Origin: Pseudomonadota bacterium
GTDB taxonomy: Bacteria; Pseudomonadota; Alphaproteobacteria; Micropepsales; Micropepsaceae
Length of the DNA: 64,000 nucleotides
Direction of reading: 5' to 3'
Assembly: GCA_021804785.1 (NCBI GenBank)
Contig: JAJZGY010000002.1
Coordinates: forward strand, 1 to 64,000
Shown here: positions 10,716-19,227 of the stretch, one piece after another
Numbering within the stretch: the first letter of the stretch is position 1
Layout: each line of letters starts with the position of its first letter
The notes under the pieces: model-generated
Told to the model about the DNA's origin: nothing
Seen by the model: the letters and a program-made list of their open reading frames with translations, nothing else
The model's database searches: none
Position numbers and translations under genes: made by a program

Positions 10716-12278
10716 ATGACTGCGGTTGAACAGGCCCCCAACGGGGCGAGGGCCTCACGTGACACCCCCGTGGGTCTGCGCATCGCGATCATCTGCGCGA
10801 TGATGGGCACCTTCATGCAGGTGCTCGATTCGACCATTGCCAATGTCGCCTTGCCCTACATGCAGGGTACCCTGCAGGCCAGCCGCGACCAGATCACCTG
10901 GGTTCTCACCTCCTACATCGTGGCTGCCGCGGTGATGACCGCTCCCGTAGGCTGGCTGTCCGCCCGCATCGGGCGCAAACCTTACTTTCTGATCAGCATG
11001 ACCGGGTTCACCGTGACCTCGGCGATGTGCGGGGCGGCCCAGTCCCTCGATCAGATGATCTTCTTTCGCATGCTCCAGGGCCTTTTTGGTGCCGCCCTCT
11101 CCCCCCTGTCGCAGTCCGTGGTGCTGGACCGCTTCCCCGCCGAAAAGCGCGGCATGATCATGTCGATCTGGGGCATGGTGGTGATGGTGGGTCCCATCAT
11201 GGGGCCAACCCTAGGCGGCTGGCTGACAGATAATTATTCCTGGCGCTGGGTCTTTTACGTGAACGTTCCCGTGGGGATTCTCGCAGTTCTGGGAATGCTT
11301 ATATTCCTTTCTGAAGATGAAACCGTGGAAGCGAAGACGTTCGACTGGACTGGATTTACGTTCTTTGCCATAGCCATTGCAGCGCTTCAGTTTATGCTCG
11401 ATCGAGGAACCTCGAAAGACTGGTTCTCATCTGGTGAAATCATAACAGAAGCTGTTCTTTCTGGGACAGGTGCCTATCTTTTTATTGTCCATTATTTCAC
11501 AAGCGATCAAATCTTCCTCCCTCGCGGCCTTTTGAAGGACGTGAATTTCGTCTCTGCGCTCGTGCTGACGTTTTTCGTCGGCGTCCTGATGCTGGCGACC
11601 ACCGCGCTCCTACCGCCGTTCCTGCAGGATCTGGGTGGCTACACCGTGCTCGATACCGGCCTGATGCTGGCGCCGCGCGGGGTGGGCACCATGCTGACCA
11701 TGATGCTGATGGGCAGGGTCGTCATGAAGGTGGATGCCCGTCTGCCCATGGCGGTTGGCTGTGTGCTCTTGACCTGGTCGATGTGGCAGATGTCGTTATG
11801 GACCCCGTCCGTGACCCAAATGACGCTTGCCAGCACCACTTTCGTTCAGGGTGTCGGCATGGGACTCATTTTCATTCCTGCCAATGTCATGGCCTTCGCC
11901 ACCCTGCCCTCCGAACTGCGCACGGATGCGGCGGCGATCATCAATCTGGTCCGCAACATGGGGATGGCCCTGGGGGTCTCGATCACCTCCTCGGCCCTGG
12001 CAGCGAGCATGCAGACTGTTCACGCCTCGCTGGCCGCCCATGTCACCCCCTTCAATCGGGCTCTGTCTGTCAATGGGCCAGCCCTGTTCTACAACCCGCA
12101 ATTGCCGCTGGGCCGCACGATCATGGAAATGATCGTCAACCAGCAGGCGCTCGCAATATCCTATGCCGACACCTTCTATCTGATGCTGTTCCTCAGCCTG
12201 CCGGCATTTCTGGTGCTGCTCGTGATCCCCAAACCCGAACCGACGGTCGGAACCGTCAAGATCGAGCCCCTAGAATAG
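10716..12278 (+). CDS. DHA2 family MFS multidrug transporter, EmrB-type
   Basis: 14-TM EmrB/QacA family; MQVLDSTIANVALPYMQG, WLSARIGRKPYF, GPTLGGWLTDNYSWRWVFYVNVPVG. Confidence 0.92.
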   Translation: MTAVEQAPNGARASRDTPVGLRIAIICAMMGTFMQVLDSTIANVALPYMQGTLQASRDQITWVLTSYIVAAAVMTAPVGWLSARIGRKPYFLISMTGFTVTSAMCGAAQSLDQMIFFRMLQGLFGAALSPLSQSVVLDRFPAEKRGMIMSIWGMVVMVGPIMGPTLGGWLTDNYSWRWVFYVNVPVGILAVLGMLIFLSEDETVEAKTFDWTGFTFFAIAIAALQFMLDRGTSKDWFSSGEIITEAVLSGTGAYLFIVHYFTSDQIFLPRGLLKDVNFVSALVLTFFVGVLMLATTALLPPFLQDLGGYTVLDTGLMLAPRGVGTMLTMMLMGRVVMKVDARLPMAVGCVLLTWSMWQMSLWTPSVTQMTLASTTFVQGVGMGLIFIPANVMAFATLPSELRTDAAAIINLVRNMGMALGVSITSSALAASMQTVHASLAAHVTPFNRALSVNGPALFYNPQLPLGRTIMEMIVNQQALAISYADTFYLMLFLSLPAFLVLLVIPKPEPTVGTVKIEPLE

Positions 12279-12484
12279 AGATCCGGCGTCACGCCGGCCC
12301 GGCGCCCGCACTGGCTCGCTCCGTTAGAAAGCCTTTAAGGGCGAGACTGCCGCCTCGGCTCCACCCCCATTGCGAACGGGGCCAACTTTTAGGCATGATG
12401 CCATTCTGTCGCGCTTTCCTCCGCCGGGGGGGGAGTGGGCGCGGCGGCAAACTAGGCACCCGGCGGGACTCAATCGGCAACATC

Positions 12485-13120
12485 ATGGCGAATTATGACA
12501 CGACGCGCCTCGCACAGGCATCGGCTCGAGGCACCATCAAATGGTTCAACGCGACGAAGGGATACGGCTTTATCACTCTGGAACGCGGCGGTGACGCGTT
12601 CTGTCACGCCAGTGCCCTAGCCGCGGTCGGTGCAACAGATGTTCCACCCGGATCGACCGTTGTCTGCGATCTGCAGGAATCCCCGCGTGGCCTTCAGGTC
12701 GTGGCCGTCCACAGCCTCGATACCTCGACCGCAGAAGCCCAGCCGCCGCGCAAGCCGCGCGGCCTGGGAGGCGGCGACGATGACCGTGGCCGACGCGGCG
12801 GGTTCGGTCGCGACAGCGGAGGTTTCGGTCGCGACAGCGGAGGCTTTGGCCGCGACAGCGGAGGCTTCGGCCGCGACAGCGGAGGTTTCGGCCGTGACAG
12901 CGCCCCTTCCGGTGCCATGGTCGATGGCCGGGTCAAATTCTTCAACGACCAGAAGGGCTTTGGCTTCGTGGTTCCGGAAAATGGCGGCGACGATGTCTAT
13001 GTCCATGCCAGTGCACTGCGCCGTTCGGGGTTGGCCGCGCTTACACCCGAACAGCGCATCCGTTACTCCACCCGGCAGGGCATGAAGGGCGTCGAAGTCG
13101 ATCGCATCGAGGTGCTGTAA
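12485..13120 (+). CDS. Two-domain cold-shock protein with glycine-rich repetitive linker
   Basis: CSD1 GTIKWFNATKGYGFITLERGGDAFCHASAL and CSD2 GRVKFFNDQKGFGFVVPENGGDDVYVHASAL, linked by (GGFGRDS)x5; ATG at 12485 (upstream extension in track overlaps the MFS gene and is spurious). Confidence 0.9.
   Translation: MANYDTTRLAQASARGTIKWFNATKGYGFITLERGGDAFCHASALAAVGATDVPPGSTVVCDLQESPRGLQVVAVHSLDTSTAEAQPPRKPRGLGGGDDDRGRRGGFGRDSGGFGRDSGGFGRDSGGFGRDSGGFGRDSAPSGAMVDGRVKFFNDQKGFGFVVPENGGDDVYVHASALRRSGLAALTPEQRIRYSTRQGMKGVEVDRIEVL
12797..12901 (+). repeat. 21-bp tandem repeat x5 encoding (GGFGRDS)5
   Basis: Read directly: ggcgggttcggtcgcgacagc and four near-identical 21-bp copies. Confidence 0.95.
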
Positions 13121-13129
13121 GGAGGCGGC

Positions 13130-15013
13130 CTATTCGGCCGCCTCATCTCGATGCATGCGTGCAGCATCCGGACTAACATCGGGATCATGTTCGGCCGCTT
13201 TCAGCCGCTCGCGCGCTGCTGCAGCTTCTTTTTGCTTGTTCCACATCGACGCGTAATGGCCTCCGCGTGCCAGCAACTCGCTGTGACGGCCGCGTTCGAT
13301 GATCTCGCCGTGATCCAGTACCAGGATCTCGTCGGCGTCAACCACCGTTGACAGCCGATGCGCGATGACCAAGGTCGTGCGGTTCTGCGCCACCAGATTG
13401 AGCTCGCTCTGGATCTCGCGCTCGGTGCCGGTATCGAGTGCCGATGTCGCTTCATCCAGAAGCAGGATCGGAGGGTTCTTCAGTATGGTGCGAGCAATCG
13501 CCACGCGCTGTTTCTCGCCGCCAGAAAGTTTCAGCCCGCGTTCACCAACCATGGCATTGTAACCATCCGGCAGCTCGCGGATGAAAGGTTCGATCTGGGC
13601 CATGCGCGCCGCCTCCTCGATCTCGCTCTCGCCGGCGCCAATCCTCCCGTATGCAATATTGTACCGGATGGTGTCATTGAAGAGCACCGTGTCTTGCGGA
13701 ACGATGCCGATAGCTTGCCGCAGCGAGGCCTGTGTGACCTTGCGGATATCCTGCCCGTCTATGCGAACGGCGCCGCTCTCAATGTCGTAAAAGCGGTAGA
13801 GGATGCGACTGATGGTCGACTTTCCCGCGCCTGACGGCCCCACCACTGCAACCGTCTTGCCGGCCGGCACACGAAAGCTGATGCCCTTGAGAATGGTGCG
13901 TGCCGGTTCATAGGCAAAGACAACCTCGTCAAAGACAATCTCGCCTCCGGTAATGGCAAGGGGACGGGCGTCGGGTGCATCGACCACTTCCTGGGGCTGA
14001 TGCAGCAGACGGAACATGGCATCCATGTCCACCAGCGCCTGGGTGATTTCGCGATAGACCGTCCCCAGAAGGTTGAGTGGCATGTAAAGCTGCATCAAGA
14101 TCGCATTGGCCATCACGAAATCTCCAACCGTGAAGCGCCCATATTTGATGCCAAAAGCGGTCATCGCCATGACCGCTCCCATGCCCAGCGCGACGATGAT
14201 CGCCTGACCAGTATTGAGGATCGACAGAGAGGTTTGCGATGCGATCGAGGCACGGGTAAATTTTTCCATCGAGCGATCAAATCTGCTCGTCTCGTGCGCC
14301 TCGTTGTTGAAGTACTTGACCGTCTCGTAATTCAAAAGACTGTCGACTGCCTTTGTGTTCGCCTCCTGATCAGACTGATTCATCTCCCGGCGGAACTGGA
14401 TACGCCAGCGCGTCACGGCCAGGGTGAACCAGCCATAGGCCACCACCATCGTGAAGGTAACGAGCGCGATCCAGATGTTGAGCGTAGCGATAAGAATCGC
14501 GCAGAAGATCAGGAGCTGAAACAGCGTCGGAAAAATATTGAAAAGGGCAAAGGACAGGAGCGTATCGATGCCTTTGGTGCCGCGCTCGATCACCCGCGAC
14601 AGCCCGCCCGTCTTGCGTTCCAGATGAAACCGCAAGGACAGGGTATGAACATGGGCAAAGGTCGAAACCCCCACCTCGCGCATGGCGTGATACTGAACCT
14701 TGGCAAAAATTCCATCGCGCAGCTGCGCAAAGGCCTGCATCAAAATACGTGCGAAGACATAGGCTCCCACCAGCGACAGCGCCGAGCTGAGAGCGATCTG
14801 TGCCGGGCTCTTGGCCAGCGCGTCGGTGATGTAGCGCATCACCACCGGGAAAGTGGCGGTGGCGAGAATGGCCAGAACAAGGCAGGCGAGCGCCACCAGA
14901 ACGCGCAACCTCAGATCAGGCCTGCCCTTTGGCCACAGATAGGGCATGAGCCGCCACAGGGGGGCCAGCTGTGCGGTACCACCACCTTCTTCGACAAGCG
15001 ATCGGCGCATCAA
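13130..15013 (-). CDS. ABCB/Atm1-type ABC transporter (fused TMD-NBD)
   Basis: VVGPSGAGKSTISRILYRFYD, LKLSGGEKQRVAIARTILKNPPILLLDEATSALD; TMD with NYETVKYFNNE motif typical of Atm1/HMT1. Confidence 0.92.
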   Translation of the reverse strand: MMRRSLVEEGGGTAQLAPLWRLMPYLWPKGRPDLRLRVLVALACLVLAILATATFPVVMRYITDALAKSPAQIALSSALSLVGAYVFARILMQAFAQLRDGIFAKVQYHAMREVGVSTFAHVHTLSLRFHLERKTGGLSRVIERGTKGIDTLLSFALFNIFPTLFQLLIFCAILIATLNIWIALVTFTMVVAYGWFTLAVTRWRIQFRREMNQSDQEANTKAVDSLLNYETVKYFNNEAHETSRFDRSMEKFTRASIASQTSLSILNTGQAIIVALGMGAVMAMTAFGIKYGRFTVGDFVMANAILMQLYMPLNLLGTVYREITQALVDMDAMFRLLHQPQEVVDAPDARPLAITGGEIVFDEVVFAYEPARTILKGISFRVPAGKTVAVVGPSGAGKSTISRILYRFYDIESGAVRIDGQDIRKVTQASLRQAIGIVPQDTVLFNDTIRYNIAYGRIGAGESEIEEAARMAQIEPFIRELPDGYNAMVGERGLKLSGGEKQRVAIARTILKNPPILLLDEATSALDTGTEREIQSELNLVAQNRTTLVIAHRLSTVVDADEILVLDHGEIIERGRHSELLARGGHYASMWNKQKEAAAARERLKAAEHDPDVSPDAARMHRDEAAE

Positions 15014-15106
15014 TCAATGTCCCATGTTGCCGCCGGCAAAGGTCAGATAGCCGGCGATAAAGGCAAGAACGGCAATGGCAGCCAGGATGACGAATGGACG
15101 GCGCAC
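15014..15106 (-). CDS. Small single-TM protein (30 aa), GTG start
   Basis: MRRPFVILAAIAVLAFIAGYLTFAGGNMGH*; stop directly abuts the Atm1-type gene start; upstream GAGG 6-7 nt before GTG; absent from the ORF track because of size. Confidence 0.6.
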   Translation of the reverse strand: MRRPFVILAAIAVLAFIAGYLTFAGGNMGH

Positions 15107-15228
15107 CGCTAACCTCACTTTGGCCTCGTTTACGAAGCTATGCCTCAAACCGCAACCTGTGTCCCCAGAGTCCAAGTCCGCTGCCGCACGGCGTTCCGCC
15201 GCTTCAGCATGAGAAAGCCTCGCCTGTC

Positions 15229-15825
15229 ATGACCTCCCCTGCAACGCCCTCCTCGTCCGAATCCTTTACCGTCTGTGTCTTTTGCGGCTCGTCTTTGGGC
15301 AATGATCCGCAGTTTGGGCGAGAGGCCCGCGAGCTCGGCCAGCGGATCGCGCGGGCCGGCTGGTCACTGGTCTTCGGTGGCGGCGACGTCGGTCTTATGG
15401 GCGAAACCGCCCGCGCCGTGAGGGCCCTGGGGCAGCCTGTCCATGGTGTCCTGCCTGAATTCCTGCAGCAGCAGGAGCACCCCATGAGCCACGGCGAAAG
15501 CCTTGAGCTGACGGCGGACCTGCAGAGCCGCAAGCGCCGCCTGCTGGCCGCCGCAGACGCCTTCGTCCTGCTTCCCGGCGGCTTTGGCACGCTGGACGAA
15601 TTCTTCGAGGTGCTGACCGAGGCCCAGCTCGGCGTCCACCACAAACCCATCATCCTCGTCGACGTCGCGGGCTATTACACCCCCCTCCTGGCGCTGCTCG
15701 AACACGCCGTGCATCACGGCTTTGCCCGCCCGGAAAGTCTGGGATTTGTCAGCCGCGTGCCGGACGCAGCAGCGGCGATCGAAAGTCTGCTCCAGGGCGG
15801 CGGCAACGCGCTCGCCCGCCCCTAG
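15229..15825 (+). CDS. TIGR00730/LOG family Rossmann-fold protein (cytokinin riboside 5'-monophosphate phosphoribohydrolase-like)
   Basis: VFCGSS...LVFGGGDVGLMG, SRKRRL, LPGGFGTLDEFFE motif. Confidence 0.93.
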   Translation: MTSPATPSSSESFTVCVFCGSSLGNDPQFGREARELGQRIARAGWSLVFGGGDVGLMGETARAVRALGQPVHGVLPEFLQQQEHPMSHGESLELTADLQSRKRRLLAAADAFVLLPGGFGTLDEFFEVLTEAQLGVHHKPIILVDVAGYYTPLLALLEHAVHHGFARPESLGFVSRVPDAAAAIESLLQGGGNALARP

Positions 15826-16430
15826 GACAGCGGCCTTGGGACGGTGACAAGCAGGTGCCGAAAATAGCGGATAGCCGAGGGAGCATCCCATTTGGCGGTA
15901 CCGACCACCCGTGCGATCTCCCGCCCCTCCGGGTCGATGAGGATCGATGTCGGCAGCCCATACGCATCAAAGCTCCGGATGAAGGCGTGAGCGGGATCGC
16001 GCCACACCCCGAGACTCTCGGCCTGGTGCGCAGCCAGAAAAACACGGATGGTCTTCGCATCGGCATGGCCGACATTGACCGCCACGATATCAAGGCCGCG
16101 CCCCTTGAGGGCGGTCTGCAGCGCCGCCAGCGCGGGCAGTTCGCGTACACAAGGTGAACACCAGGTCGCCCAGAGATTGACGAGCAGATAGTGCCCGCGG
16201 AAGGCGTCCAGCATCTTCAGCCGGCCGCGCCCATCGGCAATGGCGATATCCGGTGCCAGGTGGGGATGACGAAGCGGCTGCAGACGGGAGAGTGCCGCCG
16301 GCGGATTGCTCACTGCGTGGACAGGCCCCGACAGGATCACATATAGAACCCCAACAAGGACCGCAGCCGCGGCGGCAAGTGCGGCGGCAGGCAAGGGCTT
16401 GAGGACGGCCTTGGCAACAAATCGAGGCAT
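15822..16430 (-). CDS. TlpA family thiol:disulfide oxidoreductase
   Basis: [20 protein letters not shown] thioredoxin-like motif, N-terminal TM; divergent from argH. Confidence 0.9.
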   Translation of the reverse strand: MPRFVAKAVLKPLPAAALAAAAAVLVGVLYVILSGPVHAVSNPPAALSRLQPLRHPHLAPDIAIADGRGRLKMLDAFRGHYLLVNLWATWCSPCVRELPALAALQTALKGRGLDIVAVNVGHADAKTIRVFLAAHQAESLGVWRDPAHAFIRSFDAYGLPTSILIDPEGREIARVVGTAKWDAPSAIRYFRHLLVTVPRPLS

Positions 16431-16439
16431 CTAGCACCA

Positions 16440-17822
16440 ATGACGAAGAACAAGATGTGGGGGGGACGTTTTTCCACGGGGCCCGCTTCGATCATGGAGG
16501 AAATAAACGCCTCCGTCGATTTCGACAAACGCCTCGCCCACGAAGATCTTGCCGGATCGAAGGCTCACGCCCGGATGCTGGCCGCCTGTGGCATCATCAG
16601 CGAGGCTGACGGTGCGGCGATTGTTGGTGGCCTGGAGGAGATTGAAGTCGAGATCGCGGCTGGCGACTTCGAATTCAAGCGGAGCCTCGAGGACGTGCAT
16701 CTCAACATCGAAAGCCGGCTGGCCGAAAAGATCGGGCCGGTCGCCGGCCGCCTGCATACCGCGCGTTCCCGCAATGATCAGGTCGCCACCGATTTCAGGC
16801 TGTGGGTGCGTACGGCCTGCGGCCGCGCCACGGCTGGGCTCAGAGCCCTGCAGCAGGTTCTGCTCGATCTGGCTGCGACCCATGCCGACACCATCATGCC
16901 GGGCTTTACCCATATGCAGCCGGCCCAGCCGGTGACCTTTGGCCACCACTGTTTGGCCTATGTCGAAATGTTCGCCCGCGACTGCGACCGCTTTGTGCAG
17001 TGCGCCCGTCGTCTCAACGAATGCCCTTTGGGCGCCGCGGCCTTAGCTGGAACACCCTACCCCATCGACCGCTCCATGACGGCCAGGACTCTGGGCTTTG
17101 AGGGGCCTGCCCGCAACTCCCTCGACGCGGTTGCGGCGCGCGACTTCGCCCTTGATTACCTCGCGGCCGCCACCATCGCGGCCACTCACCTGTCCCGGCT
17201 GGGCGAAGAAATTGTGGTATGGGCCAATCCGGGCTTCGGCTTTATCCGCCTCAGCGATGCCTTCTCGACCGGCTCCTCCATCATGCCCCAAAAACGCAAT
17301 CCGGATGCGGCCGAACTCGTGCGCGCCAAAAGCGGGCGTATTCTGGGCAGCTTCGTTGGCCTCGCGACGGTAATCAAGGGACTGGCCCTCGCCTATGCCA
17401 AAGACCTGCAGGAAGACAAGGAGGCGGTGTTTGCGGCCGCGGACGCACTCGAACTGTGCCTTGCCGCGATGGCGGGCATGCTCAGCGATCTCACGGTACG
17501 CGCCGAAGCAATGCGCAAGGCGGCCGAAGCCGGCTTTCCCACCGCCACGGACCTCGCCGACTGGTGTGTGCGTGAGCTTTCAATTCCCTTCCGCGAGGCC
17601 CACCATATCGCCGGTGCAATTGTCAGACAGGCCGAACAGATGGGTGTGGCATTAGCCGAGGTGCCCTTGTCGCAGATGCAGAAGGTCGAAGCGCGCATCG
17701 ACGCGCGGGTCTATGACGTGCTGACGCTCGAGGCCTCAGTCAAAGCGCGGCGCAGCTTCGGCGGCACTGCACCTGAGCGCGTGCGTGAGCAGATCGCCTA
17801 TTGGCGCGGACAGCTCGCATGA
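16440..17822 (+). CDS. argH: Argininosuccinate lyase
   Basis: [19 protein letters not shown] signature. Confidence 0.97.
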   Translation: MTKNKMWGGRFSTGPASIMEEINASVDFDKRLAHEDLAGSKAHARMLAACGIISEADGAAIVGGLEEIEVEIAAGDFEFKRSLEDVHLNIESRLAEKIGPVAGRLHTARSRNDQVATDFRLWVRTACGRATAGLRALQQVLLDLAATHADTIMPGFTHMQPAQPVTFGHHCLAYVEMFARDCDRFVQCARRLNECPLGAAALAGTPYPIDRSMTARTLGFEGPARNSLDAVAARDFALDYLAAATIAATHLSRLGEEIVVWANPGFGFIRLSDAFSTGSSIMPQKRNPDAAELVRAKSGRILGSFVGLATVIKGLALAYAKDLQEDKEAVFAAADALELCLAAMAGMLSDLTVRAEAMRKAAEAGFPTATDLADWCVRELSIPFREAHHIAGAIVRQAEQMGVALAEVPLSQMQKVEARIDARVYDVLTLEASVKARRSFGGTAPERVREQIAYWRGQLA

Positions 17823-17965
17823 TCCGCCGTATTCTGGCGCTGGGCGCCCTTGTGCTCGTGCTGACAGGATGCGGGGTTAAATCCAACCTCGTCATGCCCG
17901 ATGGCAAGCCCACGCCCAAGCGCCAGCAGGATCCGTCGCGCCCCCCAAGCCCACTGGGACAATAA
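17819..17965 (+). CDS. Small lipoprotein, LptM/YifL-like
   Basis: [48 protein letters not shown]; lipobox LTGC followed by CGxKxxLxxP; overlaps argH by 4 bp and lysA by 1 bp; not in ORF track. Confidence 0.82.
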   Translation: MIRRILALGALVLVLTGCGVKSNLVMPDGKPTPKRQQDPSRPPSPLGQ

Positions 17966-19227
17966 TGCGTTACTTCGAATATCGGGACGGCACCCTTCAT
18001 GCCGAAGAGGTCAATCTCGCGGCCCTGGCGCAAGAGGTCGGGACGCCATTTTACTGTTACTCAGGCGCCGCGCTGCGCCATCACTATGAGACCTTCGCCG
18101 CAGCCATGCCGAAAGGGTCCTTGATCGCCTACTCGGTCAAGGCCAATGGCAATCTTGCCATACTGCGCCAGCTGGCGCGGCTGGGCTGCGGCGCCGACAT
18201 TGTGTCGGGCGGCGAACTAAAGAAGGCGCTGGCCGCCGGCATTCCCCCAACCCGCATTGTTTATTCCGGGGTCGGCAAAACCGTTGGCGAGATGACACGC
18301 GCGCTTACCGCCGGCATCTTGCAGTTCAACGTCGAAAGCGAAGCCGAACTTGAAGCACTCAATAACGTTGCCCTCTCTCTGGGCACACGCGCACCCGTCG
18401 CCATCCGGGTCAACCCCGATGTCGATGCCCGAACCCACGCCAAGATCACCACCGGCACCAAGCAAAGCAAATTCGGTATTTCCTGGAATCGCGCCCACCA
18501 GGTCTATGCCAGAGCTGCCCGTCTCGACGGCATCCGTATCGTCGGCATCGATTGTCATATTGGCAGCCAGATCGTCGAGCTGGCTCCGTTTGAAGCTGCC
18601 TTCACCCGTATCATCGCGCTCACCCGGGATCTGCGCGCCGAAGGCCTCCCCATCACCTCGATCGATTTCGGTGGCGGGCTCGGGGTTGCCTATCGTGCAG
18701 ACAATGCCCCGCCTGCGGAGCCCAGCGCCTATGGCGCCATGATCGCCGCCTTGACCCGCTCCCTTGAGGCGCAGCTCATCTTCGAACCTGGACGGCGCCT
18801 CGTGGCGGAAGCCGGCATCCTTGTGGCGCGCGTCATTTACATCAAAGAGACAGAAACCAAGCGCTTTGCGATCCTCGATGCCGGCATGAACGATCTCCTG
18901 CGCCCTGCGCTCTATGATGCCTATCACGAGATCCTGCCCTTGAACGGCCCCAAAGCGGGCACAACTGTCTACGATGTTGTGGGTCCGGTGTGCGAAACCG
19001 CCGATCTCTTCGCACACGAGCGCAGTCTTCCCGAGCTCAAGGCTGGCGATCTTGTCGCCATTCTGACCGCCGGGGCCTATGGCGCCGTCATGGCATCGTC
19101 GTACAATGCACGACCGCCTGCCGCCGAGGTGCTCGTCGAGGCAAAAGACTGGGCGATCATACGTGGCCGCGCAGATGAGGATGCCCTTGTCCAACAGGAT
19201 CAACTCCCGCCCTGGCTGGAAAACTGA
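17965..19227 (+). CDS. lysA: Diaminopimelate decarboxylase
   Basis: PLP motif YSVKANGNLAIL, HIGSQI, GGGLGV, PAYGAVMASSYNARPPAAEVLV. Confidence 0.97.
   Translation: MRYFEYRDGTLHAEEVNLAALAQEVGTPFYCYSGAALRHHYETFAAAMPKGSLIAYSVKANGNLAILRQLARLGCGADIVSGGELKKALAAGIPPTRIVYSGVGKTVGEMTRALTAGILQFNVESEAELEALNNVALSLGTRAPVAIRVNPDVDARTHAKITTGTKQSKFGISWNRAHQVYARAARLDGIRIVGIDCHIGSQIVELAPFEAAFTRIIALTRDLRAEGLPITSIDFGGGLGVAYRADNAPPAEPSAYGAMIAALTRSLEAQLIFEPGRRLVAEAGILVARVIYIKETETKRFAILDAGMNDLLRPALYDAYHEILPLNGPKAGTTVYDVVGPVCETADLFAHERSLPELKAGDLVAILTAGAYGAVMASSYNARPPAAEVLVEAKDWAIIRGRADEDALVQQDQLPPWLEN

Noticed and set aside
11783-12484. 5' extension of the cold-shock ORF into the MFS gene
   Set aside because: Runs in another frame of a clear MFS coding region; composition His/Gln/Gly-rich as expected from off-frame translation
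12797-12901. Possible CRISPR-like repeat array
   Set aside because: Repeats are contiguous 21-bp units with no spacers and are in-frame coding (GGFGRDS)
12617-13006. Ala-rich repetitive ORF antisense to the cold-shock linker
   Set aside because: Repeat pattern is simply the complement of the GGFGRDS minisatellite
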